64,000 nt of DNA from Thermoanaerobaculia bacterium (lineage in GTDB: Bacteria > Acidobacteriota > Thermoanaerobaculia > Multivoradales > JAIOJS01). The notes under the pieces were generated by a model that searched no databases, was not told the DNA's origin, and worked only from the letters and a program-made list of their open reading frames with translations. This document shows, in pieces, positions 24,746 through 33,136 of this stretch. The stretch is taken from assembly GCA_030429235.1 (NCBI GenBank), contig JAUIDB010000009.1, forward strand, positions 101,609-165,608. Reading direction: 5' to 3'. How positions within the stretch are numbered: the stretch's first letter is position 1; every line of letters begins with the position of its first letter. A program made the position numbers and the translations under genes.

Positions 24746-26923
24746 ATGCCTGATGGAATCCGTGTACCTACCACCACCCTGACCCATGCCGCCACCTGGT
24801 TGGCCCTGCTCTTCTGTGGCCTCTGCGCCGCCGAGGCGAGAGCCAGCGCCACCGAGACCCCGGGGTTCTTCCCCCCGGTCGAACCCACCGAAGTCGGGGT
24901 GGATCCCGCCGCGCTCGAGGTCCTGATCGACCATGTCGAGACCCTGGTCGATCAGGAGGAGGTCGTCGGTGGCGAACTCCTGGTGATCCAGGACCGCCGG
25001 ACGATCCTGCGCCACGCCTTTGGCTGGCGCGATCGGGAAACGGCCGAGCCGATGGCGCTGGACGCGGTCTACTGCGTCCGCTCGATGACGAAGCCGCTGG
25101 CCGGTACCGCGGTCCAGATGCTGGTCGACGCCGGTCGTTTGGAGCTCGAGACTCCGGTCTTCGAGATCCTGCCCTACTTCGACCGGGCGGGGTGGCGCGA
25201 GATCACGGTCGACCATCTTCTGACCCACACCGGAGGGTTGCCGTTCAGCACCATCGGTCGGCCCCTGGCCGACTACCCCGATCTCGAGGCGGTGGTGCGG
25301 GAGGCGACGGAGCGGGATCTCGAGTTCGAGCCCGGCCGCGGCTTCCAGTACAGCGATGCGGGGACCGACGCCCTGGGCGCGATCGTAGCGCGGGTCACCG
25401 GGATGCCGGTGGAGCAGTTCCTGCAGCAGCGGATCCTCGACCCTCTGGAGATGCGCGACACGTTCACGCTCCTCGCCGGTCGGGAGCCGGTGCGATCACG
25501 GATTCCCAGCGCCTACTCGGGGGGCACGGGACACTGGTCACGGCACTGGGAGGCGAGCGATCCGCCGATCTTCCCGGTCTTCCTGCCGTCGCAGAGTCTT
25601 TACTCCACCACCACCGACTACGCGCGTTTCCTATCGCTGTGGCTGGACGGTGGGCGGCTGGGCGAGCGGCAGTTGCTCAGCTCCGACGCCGTGCGCCGGG
25701 CCCTCTCTCCGCGCAGCCTGCTCGAGGGGTACCCCGAGTCGTTCGGAGGGCTGGCGGCCTATTACGCCCAACAGTGGACGGTGCGCGCGGCGGGTCCGGA
25801 GGCGACTCCGGTGGTGTTCGGTCACGACGGATCGGACGGAACCCACACCTGGGTCTGGCCGGACCGGGATTTGATGGTCCTCTTCTTCACCCAGAGCCGA
25901 GGCTCGCTGGCGGGTCTGCGACTCGAGCCGGTGCTGCAGCGGGTGCTGATCGAGGGCGAGGTAGAACCGGAAGCCGAAGTCCGGCCGCTGCTTGGAACCG
26001 AGCGCCTGACCGGTCTCTACTGGGACGAAACCAATGCCTCGGCCTACTACCTGGTGACCACCCATCCCCGGGGTCTGGTGGTGGAGCGTCCAGGGCGGTT
26101 TCTCGGACTCTTCGTGGCCGATCCCGAAACGGCGGGACGATTCGTGATGGAGAGTCAGCCGCGGATGGCGGTCGAGTTCGGCGGGGACGGCCCCGGACCG
26201 GCGCCCGCGATGCGCACCGATTTCGGGGGCACGATCGAAGACAATCCGCGGCACCAGGCGTCGGCCGATCTACCCTCCGTCGACGAAGTCGTAGCCCGCG
26301 TCGTGGACGCGCACGGGATCGATCGCCTCGCCCGTCGCGGAGTGGTACGACTGACCGGCAGCCTCACCCTGCAGAGTTCGGGGATGCGGGGGCGGGCGAC
26401 CACCCACTTCGGCATGCGGGGCCAGCGCACCGAAGTCCAGATGGGATCGGTCCGTGAGGTCACGGTTACCGACGGGGACCGCGCCTGGTACCAGTCGTCC
26501 CTCTCCGGCAGCGAGGAGCTGTCCTCCACGCGGTTGGCCCAGGCGCGGCTCGATCGTTTCGTGGTCTCGCTCGGGGACTGGAGGGAGCACTTCGAAAACC
26601 TCGAAGTGCTGAAGCGCCTCGAGACCAAGGACACCACGCTCCTGCTGGTGCGTGCCGCCACGCCCCAGGCGCCGTCGGTGACCTTCTTCGTGGAGGAGAG
26701 CACCGGTCGCCTGGCGGTCACCGAGACGGTAGTGCTGGTGCCGGGGCTCGGCTTCGTCGGCCTCCAAGTGCGGCATCGTGACTACCGCCAGGTCGAAGGG
26801 GCCTGGCTGCCGTTCCGCGCCACGGCGGAGTTCGCGTCGAAGCAGCTTGGCCGGATCGAGACGCGGTGGTCCAAAGCGACGGTCGAGGACGGCTCCGCGG
26901 AGACCCTCTTTGCGGAGCCCTGA
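24746..26923 (+). CDS. secreted serine hydrolase (beta-lactamase/class C family) with C-terminal extra domain
   Basis: 725 aa. GGAGGAGG precedes the ATG; signal peptide LALLFCGLCAAEARA. The catalytic SxxK is SMTK (Ser113, Lys116), the second motif is YSD (Tyr202, in place of YxN) and HDGSDG may form the third. The N-terminal 400 residues are thus a class-C-like esterase/peptidase. The C-terminal 215 residues (from about 510) are a separate beta-rich domain (VVRLTGSLTLQSSGMRGRATTHFGMRGQRTEVQMG...WREHFENLEVLKRL) reminiscent of LolA-type outer-membrane lipoprotein-sorting folds. The fusion is unusual. Substrate unknown; not evidence for antibiotic resistance. Confidence 0.86.
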   Translation: MPDGIRVPTTTLTHAATWLALLFCGLCAAEARASATETPGFFPPVEPTEVGVDPAALEVLIDHVETLVDQEEVVGGELLVIQDRRTILRHAFGWRDRETAEPMALDAVYCVRSMTKPLAGTAVQMLVDAGRLELETPVFEILPYFDRAGWREITVDHLLTHTGGLPFSTIGRPLADYPDLEAVVREATERDLEFEPGRGFQYSDAGTDALGAIVARVTGMPVEQFLQQRILDPLEMRDTFTLLAGREPVRSRIPSAYSGGTGHWSRHWEASDPPIFPVFLPSQSLYSTTTDYARFLSLWLDGGRLGERQLLSSDAVRRALSPRSLLEGYPESFGGLAAYYAQQWTVRAAGPEATPVVFGHDGSDGTHTWVWPDRDLMVLFFTQSRGSLAGLRLEPVLQRVLIEGEVEPEAEVRPLLGTERLTGLYWDETNASAYYLVTTHPRGLVVERPGRFLGLFVADPETAGRFVMESQPRMAVEFGGDGPGPAPAMRTDFGGTIEDNPRHQASADLPSVDEVVARVVDAHGIDRLARRGVVRLTGSLTLQSSGMRGRATTHFGMRGQRTEVQMGSVREVTVTDGDRAWYQSSLSGSEELSSTRLAQARLDRFVVSLGDWREHFENLEVLKRLETKDTTLLLVRAATPQAPSVTFFVEESTGRLAVTETVVLVPGLGFVGLQVRHRDYRQVEGAWLPFRATAEFASKQLGRIETRWSKATVEDGSAETLFAEP

Positions 26924-26968
26924 TGGCTCGTCGGGGAGCCTCGGAGTACCCAACCCTCAGCTCACTCC

Positions 26969-26987
26969 ACCGGGCTGGGAGCCCGGT
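26969..26987. terminator. bidirectional terminator hairpin
   Basis: ACCGGGCT (26969-26976) pairs perfectly with AGCCCGGT (26980-26987) around a 3-nt loop, between the convergent serine hydrolase and GlsB/YeaQ genes. Confidence 0.6.
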
Positions 26988-27019
26988 TGGGGGTGTTGGG
27001 CCCTTCCGCAACGTCGGGG

Positions 27020-27277
27020 TCAGGCTCGCTTGATCAGACCGATGATGCCCAGCAGTACCACCGCTCCCAACACGCCCTGCAGGACCGCCCCGACGAGTCC
27101 TCCGATTCCCAGGGAGACTCCGAGGGTACCGAGCAGCCAGCCGCCGACGATGGCGCCGATGATGCCGACGATGATGTTGCCGACCAGGCCGAACCCTCCC
27201 CCCTTCATGATGAGGCCGGCCAGCCAGCCCGCGATGGCGCCGACCAGGAGAATCGCGATCAGTGAACCTGGATCCAT
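27020..27277 (-). CDS. GlsB/YeaQ/YmgE family stress-response membrane protein
   Basis: 85 aa. Three hydrophobic, glycine-rich helices with the family pattern: AIAGWLAGLIMKGGGFGLVGNIIVGIIGAIVGGWLL, shown here as the pieces GWLAGLIMKGGG and GNIIVGIIGAIVGG, then GAVVLLGIIGLIKRA. AGGAG lies upstream of the ATG. These small inner-membrane proteins (also called transglycosylase-associated) are linked with general stress but have no established activity. Monocistronic. Confidence 0.93.
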   Translation of the reverse strand: MDPGSLIAILLVGAIAGWLAGLIMKGGGFGLVGNIIVGIIGAIVGGWLLGTLGVSLGIGGLVGAVLQGVLGAVVLLGIIGLIKRA

Positions 27278-27393
27278 GGGAACAGCTCCTGTGTAGTGGA
27301 AACGAGACTTCGGGACTGTGGTCGCGAGACTAGCACGAGGAGGCGCCGGAACTCGGCGTCCCTTCCGCCGTACAAGGGGTGGGAGGAGTCGGT

Positions 27394-28605
27394 ATGGAGA
27401 TGGTCAAGAGGCGGTGGATCAAGGGGCTCGGGGCGGCGCTGTGGGTGAGCGTGGTGGCCGCGGGTTGCGGCGGGACGGACGCGGCGTCGTCTGGGGCTCC
27501 CACCGAGATCGAGGAGGTGCGCGTCACGGGGGTCGTCGATACGGCGTTGATCGATGCCGGACGTCGAGATCCGGTGCTCGACGCTTCCCGCGAGTGGGCG
27601 GTGCGTCTGCTCTATCCCGGCTGTAGCGACGGCGCGGCGGGAGCCTACGTGCCTGCGGAACTGGCGGCCGCCATGGCCAGCGGCTCGTACTTCGAACAGT
27701 CGGCCGAACGGGTGCAGAGTTGGAGCCAGCGGAGCCTCGGTGTCCTCGACGCCGAACCCTGCCCGGGGGCGAGACCGTTGGTCCTCTTCTCGATCGGACT
27801 CGGCGTCTCGGGAGTGCACTACTCCTTGCTGGCCGAGCGGTGGGTCGAGGCGGGGTACGTGGTAGCGATCATCGACCACCCCTACGGGGCTCCGTCGCAG
27901 CTGCCGAACGGGCGGCTGCTCCTGCCGGATGCGGACGAAGAGATGACACGGCTCGACCAGGATCCGATGGTGCTGGAGCGGCGGATCGCCGATTGGGTCC
28001 GGGACCTGCTGTTCACGGCGGAAGCAGTGGTGGTCGGAACGATCGGGCCGGTCGGGCGTGACGATTCGTCGGCCCAGCCCTCGGCCTTCTCCATCGATCC
28101 GAGACGGGTGTTTGCGGTCGGTCACTCGATGGGAGGGGCGGTGGCGCTCGACGCCTGCCGTGCGCCGGAGATCCGAGCCTGCGTCGATCTCGACGGGGCT
28201 CCCTTCGGCAGCACGACCATGGCGGAGGGGTTCCGCGGGCAGGGGCTGGTCCTGCTCAGTCATCCACTGTATTCGGACGAGGACCTGGCGGCTCGGGGTC
28301 GCGACCGCGCCACCTGGGAGGCGATGGGGCGGCAGATCGCCGGCCTGTGGACCGAGATCGAGCTGGCCGGCGACGGGAAGCTTTGGCGGGCGGCGCTGGC
28401 CGGCACCGGGCACCTGAGTTTCTCGGACGCTCCGGTGGTGATGCCCGACACCATCGCACGCTTCGGCGGCGAGCCGGTGCTGGAGGAACCAGCTCTGGGC
28501 AGGGTGGCGGAAGTGGTGGTGACCTTTCTCGAGGCGGCCGGGAACGATCGGCCGCAAGACTGGCTCGCCTACGTCGAGAGAACTCCCGAGGTTGGAGTCC
28601 GCTGA
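27394..28605 (+). CDS. lipoprotein alpha/beta hydrolase (PAF-acetylhydrolase-like), second copy
   Basis: 403 aa. GGGAGGAG 5 nt upstream supports the ATG at 27394. The signal ends at lipobox VVAAGC with Cys25. The fold matches the protein at 16466: LVLFSIGLGVSGVHYSLLAERWVEAGYVVAIIDHPYGA in the oxyanion region and the elbow GHSMGG with Ser245, then LDGAPFG and a possible base in GTGHLSF. The two proteins share the same order and a GxSxG lipoprotein plan, suggesting an old duplication. Substrate unknown; probably a lipid or ester hydrolase at the outer membrane or periplasmic face. Confidence 0.86.
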   Translation: MEMVKRRWIKGLGAALWVSVVAAGCGGTDAASSGAPTEIEEVRVTGVVDTALIDAGRRDPVLDASREWAVRLLYPGCSDGAAGAYVPAELAAAMASGSYFEQSAERVQSWSQRSLGVLDAEPCPGARPLVLFSIGLGVSGVHYSLLAERWVEAGYVVAIIDHPYGAPSQLPNGRLLLPDADEEMTRLDQDPMVLERRIADWVRDLLFTAEAVVVGTIGPVGRDDSSAQPSAFSIDPRRVFAVGHSMGGAVALDACRAPEIRACVDLDGAPFGSTTMAEGFRGQGLVLLSHPLYSDEDLAARGRDRATWEAMGRQIAGLWTEIELAGDGKLWRAALAGTGHLSFSDAPVVMPDTIARFGGEPVLEEPALGRVAEVVVTFLEAAGNDRPQDWLAYVERTPEVGVR

Positions 28606-28665
28606 ATGGTCGCACCGGAGACTAGACCTCAACCCGGGAGACTCCGTTTGCGTACCAAGAGCAGC

Positions 28666-29778
28666 ATGGATCGATACAGCGCATCGTTTCTGGTCGGCCT
28701 CGGCCTCCTCGTCTCACCGGTTCCGGTGCAGGCGGAGACGGTTCCGCTCGACTCGCCTCGCTGGACGGCCCAGGCTCAGGTGGCCGAAGTGGCGGGATCC
28801 GGACCCGAGGCGGTGCTCACGCTGGGTAACGGGTCGGTCTCGCTGGAGGGCCTCGTCCTGGAAGATGCCGTCGTCGAGTTCGACATCTCGTTCGGTCCGC
28901 AACGGGGTTTCGTCGGCCTCGCCTTCCGCACGGTCGGCGACGGGCACTACGAGCACGTCTACCTTCGACCCCACCAGTCCGGGCAGCCCGACGCGAACCA
29001 GTACACGCCGGTGTACCACGGCGTTTCGGCCTGGCAGCTCTACCACGGTCCTGGCTACGCGATTCCCGTGGAGTACCGCTACGACGAATGGATTCCGATC
29101 CGGGTCGTGTTCGTCGGCTCGCGGGCCGAGGTCACGATCGGCGCCGAACCCGCGGCGGTCGTGACGATCCAGAAGCTCGGACGGCCGCCGACCGCTGGCG
29201 GACTGGCACTGACCAGCAACCTGACGCAGGCGCGGTTCCGTAGGGTGCGTTGGAGAGCGATCGAGTCCTGGCCGTGGTCGGAGATCGCGGTCGAGAACCC
29301 CCGGGCGGTGCCACCCGCCGGCCTGGTCTCCGGGCTCGAGGTTTCGAGTCCGCTTCCCGAAGCCCTGATCGACGGCAAAGTCCGGCTTGCCGCGAGCCTG
29401 GTGCAGTCGCTCTCGTGGCGCGAGGTCGAGGCGGAACCGAGTGGTCTGGTCAATCTCGCCATGTACGCGGATCGGGGAGCCGATCGCAAGAACGACACCG
29501 TGCTCGTGCGCCACCGGGTAGCGTTCGATCGCCCGGTCACGGCCCTCTGGACCTTCGGGTTCAGCGATCGGGTGAGGGTCTACTGTGACGGCGGGCTGGT
29601 CTTCGAGGGGCACGACGACTACCGGTCCCGTGACTACCGCTACCTGGGAACCATCGGCTGGTTCGATCGAGTGGCCTGTCCGCTACCGCCGGGAGAGCAC
29701 GAGATCTACTTTGCAGTCAGCGAGAGCTTCGGTGGCTGGGGATTCCAACTGGCCGAGACGATCGAGCCAGTGCCGTAG
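28666..29778 (+). CDS. secreted protein with a concanavalin-like (DUF1080-type) domain
   Basis: 370 aa from ATG 28666, which opens a signal peptide (YSASFLVGLGLLVSPVPVQAE); an ATG at 28606 would add 20 residues. Residues about 45-185 form a jelly-roll module: VVEFDISFGPQRGFVGLAFRTVGDGHYEHVYLRPHQSG, then WIPIRVVFVGSRAEVTIG, as in DUF1080/family-16-like carbohydrate-binding or hydrolase modules. A second beta domain follows (YADRGADRKNDTVLVRHRVAFDRPVTALWTFGFSDRVRVYCDGG). No glycosidase acid pair can be assigned, so binding is a safer call than hydrolysis. Confidence 0.75.
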   Translation: MDRYSASFLVGLGLLVSPVPVQAETVPLDSPRWTAQAQVAEVAGSGPEAVLTLGNGSVSLEGLVLEDAVVEFDISFGPQRGFVGLAFRTVGDGHYEHVYLRPHQSGQPDANQYTPVYHGVSAWQLYHGPGYAIPVEYRYDEWIPIRVVFVGSRAEVTIGAEPAAVVTIQKLGRPPTAGGLALTSNLTQARFRRVRWRAIESWPWSEIAVENPRAVPPAGLVSGLEVSSPLPEALIDGKVRLAASLVQSLSWREVEAEPSGLVNLAMYADRGADRKNDTVLVRHRVAFDRPVTALWTFGFSDRVRVYCDGGLVFEGHDDYRSRDYRYLGTIGWFDRVACPLPPGEHEIYFAVSESFGGWGFQLAETIEPVP

Positions 29779-29868
29779 TCCACAGCGCAGCCGTGTGCGA
29801 CCCGTAGTTGGTTCTCGCGAGGGTTGCGATCGTTTGGCAGCACTTGCGTGTTGCGGGAGGTTCAGTTT

Positions 29869-29877
29869 TGGTATACT
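29869..29877 (+). promoter_or_regulatory. extended -10 promoter (TGG-TATACT)
   Basis: TG at 29869-29870, one base, then TATACT at 29872-29877 in a local AT-rich patch. The -35 (TGTTGC, 17 nt upstream) is weak, as is usual with an extended -10. It would drive the P-domain protein gene with a leader of about 115 nt. Confidence 0.55.
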
Positions 29878-29997
29878 CCAGCCCAAATCTGAGTCGGCCG
29901 TTTCCCCTATCTCTCTGGGAACCCCACCAAGCCAAGGTCTGAGTTCTGTATCGCAGGCTCTCGGGTGAACGGTCAACGCGTTACGGAGGAGGTCGAG

Positions 29998-31284
29998 TTG
30001 AACAAGATTGCAGTGAGCGCCCTAGCCGTCCTAGTGGCCCTGCCCCTGGCGGCAGGACCCAAGGAAGATACCTACAACCGCCTCAACGAACTCGGGGCCG
30101 AGATCGAGGCCCGCCGTGGTACCGGTCTCGACGTGAATGCGCAGATGGCCGAGTACGCCGCCCTGAGCGAGTCCTTGGGCAACGACGATCCGGCCGGTCT
30201 CTACGCCGGTGCGGGTGCCGCGGCCAATGGCTCCGGCAATGCTGCTCCGCCTGATCCTCCGGGCGGGATGGGCACTACCACCAACTTCCCCAACAACACC
30301 CCGGCTGCGATCATTGACAATGCGACCACGAGCGTCACCGTCGATGTCAGTGGGGTCGGCACCTACCTGGCTGACGTCGATCTGATCACCGATATCACTC
30401 ACACCTTCGCTGCTGACCTCGACATGACGCTGATGTCACCAGCCGGTACGGTGATCGTCATCTCGACCGACAACGGTGGCGGCAATGACGACGTCTTCGT
30501 CGGAACCACCTGGGACGATCAGGCCGTCAACGCGGCGACCGACTTCACCTATGCGAACGCAACCCCCACGGGTCCTCTCATCCCCGAGGCCGCCATGGGT
30601 GCGTTCATTGGTGAGGACCCCAACGGCACCTGGACCTTCGAGGTTGCAGACGATGCGGGTGGTGACACCGGAACCCTCAACTCGTGGTCGCTCGATGTGA
30701 CCACGTTCGATGCGCCGCCGGTTGCGACGGGGCCGACCAACTTCGCGAACAACACGCCGGTCGCCATCATCGACAACGCAACGGTAACGTCGACGGTGGA
30801 TGTGAGTGGTCTCGATACCTACCTTTGCGATATCAACCTGACGACCGACATCACGCATACTTTCGCTGCGGATCTGGACATGACTCTGACGTCACCGGCG
30901 GGTACGGTCATGATCATTTCGACCGACAACGGCGGCGGTAACGACGACGTCTTCGTCGGTACGGTGTGGGACGATAGCGCGGCGGAGCCAGCGACCGATT
31001 TCACCTATGCCAACGCGACGCCGACGGGCCCGCTGGTTCCCGAGGGTGCCATGGCTGGTTTCATCGGCGAGGATCCGAACGGCACCTGGACTTTCGACAT
31101 CGGTGACGATGCCGGAGGTGATACCGGAACGCTAAACAGCTGGAGTCTCGACGTCACGACCTGCCTGGGGATGCCTGCGGCGCTTCCGGTGATCGAAGTG
31201 CCGACCGTTGATCGTATAGGTCTCGCGGTACTCGCCCTTCTTCTCCTGATGGGCGGAGCCTGGACCCTGACACGTCGTAGCTGA
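29998..31284 (+). CDS. exported protein with two proprotein-convertase P-domains and a VPT-type C-terminal anchor
   Basis: 428 aa. The TTG at 29998 is chosen: GGAGGAGG stands 5 nt upstream and the protein then starts MNKIAVSALAVLVALPLAAG, a good signal peptide. Two near-identical P-domains follow (about 96-237 and 247-389), each with NNTPxAIIDNAT, DITHTFAADLDMTLxSPAGT, GEDPNGTWTF and GDTGTLNSWSLDV. The last 30 residues are EVPTVDRIG, a membrane helix and TRRS: the IPTL-CTERM layout (motif, TM, basic end). P-domains normally accompany subtilisin proteases, but there is no protease here. Probably a surface-anchored binding protein. Confidence 0.86.
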   Translation: MNKIAVSALAVLVALPLAAGPKEDTYNRLNELGAEIEARRGTGLDVNAQMAEYAALSESLGNDDPAGLYAGAGAAANGSGNAAPPDPPGGMGTTTNFPNNTPAAIIDNATTSVTVDVSGVGTYLADVDLITDITHTFAADLDMTLMSPAGTVIVISTDNGGGNDDVFVGTTWDDQAVNAATDFTYANATPTGPLIPEAAMGAFIGEDPNGTWTFEVADDAGGDTGTLNSWSLDVTTFDAPPVATGPTNFANNTPVAIIDNATVTSTVDVSGLDTYLCDINLTTDITHTFAADLDMTLTSPAGTVMIISTDNGGGNDDVFVGTVWDDSAAEPATDFTYANATPTGPLVPEGAMAGFIGEDPNGTWTFDIGDDAGGDTGTLNSWSLDVTTCLGMPAALPVIEVPTVDRIGLAVLALLLLMGGAWTLTRRS

Positions 31285-31309
31285 CGAGCTACCAGACGCG
31301 AAGACACGG

Positions 31310-31340
31310 AAGGCGCCCGTCTCGGGCGCCTTCTTGCTTT
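31310..31340 (+). terminator. strong intrinsic terminator
   Basis: AAGGCGCCC (31310-31318) and GGGCGCCTT (31324-31332) form a perfect 9-bp stem with a 5-nt loop, followed by the T-rich CTTGCTTT. It ends the P-domain transcript before the next gene. Confidence 0.85.
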
Positions 31341-31363
31341 GTGGGACCTGGAATTCTTCAAAC

Positions 31364-33136
31364 ATGGGCACGGTGAGGACGTCGTCACAACCACGAGCAG
31401 GATGGCCGTATCGACCATGGCCACTGCTCTCGGTCATCGCCACCTTGGGTCTAGGCCTCGGCGGAGGGTGCGGCGAAGACCCGTCGACCGTGCCGGTGCC
31501 GCCGCTTGCTGAGGAAGCAGCCGGCAAAACCCCCGAGAGCAGTTCCGCTGCGTTCTCCGATGCGACCGAAGAGGTCGGTCTCGCATTCGAACATCTCAAC
31601 GGGATGACGGGTCGGTTGTACTTGGCAGAGCTGGTAGGGGGTGGGGTCGGCTTCCTGGACTTCGATCTCGATGGCGACTTGGATCTCTATCTGGTACAGG
31701 GCGGCTGCCTGGAGGAGCGCTGCGAAGGGGCTCGCGACCAGCTGTGGATGAACCTCCTCGTCGAATCCGGGCGTCTGAGCTTCACCGATGAGACGGAGGC
31801 TGTTGGCCTTCAGGCTGAAGGCTACGGAATGAGCATAGCGGTGGGTGACTACGATGGAGACGGAGATCCCGACGTGTTCTTGGCCAACTTTGGAGCCAAC
31901 GAACTGTGGCGCAACGAGGCCGGCAGATTCGAACGCGTCGACGTGAGCCTCCTTGCGGAGGAGCGCTGGACGGTAGCCGCTAACTGGCTGGACTACGACC
32001 GCGATGGTCGTCTGGACCTCTTCCTGGGCAACTATGTGGTGGAGTCGATCGAGAACCCGCAGGAATGTCACTCGGCCGACGGGTCGATCGACTACTGCGG
32101 GCCCTTGGCTTACCGGGCCCAGAAGAACCGTCTCCTTCGTAACCTCGGTGGCGGTAGGTTCGAGGATGTCTCCTTGGCGGTGGGAATTGCGGCCGAGAAT
32201 CGAGCCACGCTGGGTTCTATCGCCGCCGACTTCGATGGGGATGGCTGGATCGATCTCTACGAGGCGAACGACGGCACCGAGAATCGCCTGTGGATCAACC
32301 AGGGGACTGGCCGGTTCTTGGATGACGCTGTCTACGCGGGGGCGGCGGTGAACGCGGCGGGCAAGCCCGAAGGGAGTATGGGAGTAGCAGCCGGAGACTA
32401 CGATGGTGACGGTGACCTTGATCTCTTTCTGACTCACATCGCCGAAGAGACCAACACGCTGTACGAGAACGACGGCCAGGCGGTCTTCACGGATGTCACG
32501 GAGGCTCGAGGACTGGCGACTCCCAGTCGTGGCAAGACTGGCTTTGGGGCCAGTTGGCTGGACTACGACGGCGATGGTTGGCTGGACCTGGCGGTGGTCA
32601 ACGGTCTGGTCCGTCTCGACCCACGTCAGGCCCGAGCCGGGGTCGAACACCCGGTCCGCCAGTCAGATCAGCTATTCCGAAACCTCGCGGGCGATCGGTT
32701 CGAAGAGACCACGAGTTCGGCCGCCGTCGCCCTCGACGTAGCTCGCGTGGGCCGCGGCCTCGCCGTGGGTGACGTCGACAACGATGGCGACCCTGACCTG
32801 CTCGTGGGCAACAATCACGGACCGGCACGATTGCTGCTCAACCAGCGGGGGGCATCGGATTGGGTCGGGCTGCGGTTGCGCCATGGCCAGCCGCCGCAGG
32901 ATGCGGTCGGGGCCACGGTTCGGCTACGGATGGCTTCGGGGCGCGAGCTCCTGCGACGGGTCGGCACCGATGGCTCGTTCGCGGCGGCGCACGATCCGAG
33001 GGTCCGGTTCGCGATCCCTGCCGGCGAGACCCCAAGGGAACTGCGGATCGCCTGGCCGGATGGTACGACAGAACTCCTGCCCTGGGGCGACCGCCCCCGG
33101 CGGCAGTACCTCGATCTGGTGCAGGGAACCGAGTAG
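31364..33136 (+). CDS. VCBS/FG-GAP repeat lipoprotein with ASPIC/UnbV domain (CRTAC1-like)
   Basis: 590 aa from ATG 31364. The signal ends in the lipobox-like LGLGGGC. Repeats FLDFDLDGDLDLYLVQGG, GDYDGDGDPDVFLANFG, YDRDGRLDLFLGNY, ADFDGDGWIDLYEAN, GDYDGDGDLDLFL and WLDYDGDGWLDLAV are calcium-loop FG-GAP/VCBS propeller blades. The C-terminal ASPIC/UnbV domain shows VGLRLRHGQPPQDAVGATVRL and the ending ELRIAWPDGTTELL. CRTAC1-type proteins of this design are common and abundant in Acidobacteria. The stop overlaps the start of the TPR lipoprotein by 1 nt (TAGTG). Role unknown; surface-exposed and probably Ca-binding. Confidence 0.9.
   Translation: MGTVRTSSQPRAGWPYRPWPLLSVIATLGLGLGGGCGEDPSTVPVPPLAEEAAGKTPESSSAAFSDATEEVGLAFEHLNGMTGRLYLAELVGGGVGFLDFDLDGDLDLYLVQGGCLEERCEGARDQLWMNLLVESGRLSFTDETEAVGLQAEGYGMSIAVGDYDGDGDPDVFLANFGANELWRNEAGRFERVDVSLLAEERWTVAANWLDYDRDGRLDLFLGNYVVESIENPQECHSADGSIDYCGPLAYRAQKNRLLRNLGGGRFEDVSLAVGIAAENRATLGSIAADFDGDGWIDLYEANDGTENRLWINQGTGRFLDDAVYAGAAVNAAGKPEGSMGVAAGDYDGDGDLDLFLTHIAEETNTLYENDGQAVFTDVTEARGLATPSRGKTGFGASWLDYDGDGWLDLAVVNGLVRLDPRQARAGVEHPVRQSDQLFRNLAGDRFEETTSSAAVALDVARVGRGLAVGDVDNDGDPDLLVGNNHGPARLLLNQRGASDWVGLRLRHGQPPQDAVGATVRLRMASGRELLRRVGTDGSFAAAHDPRVRFAIPAGETPRELRIAWPDGTTELLPWGDRPRRQYLDLVQGTE

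Noticed and set aside
24746..26923. Beta-lactamase (antibiotic resistance)
   Set aside because: The SxxK fold is shared by many esterases and peptidases; YxN is altered to YSD and the large extra domain is unlike resistance enzymes.
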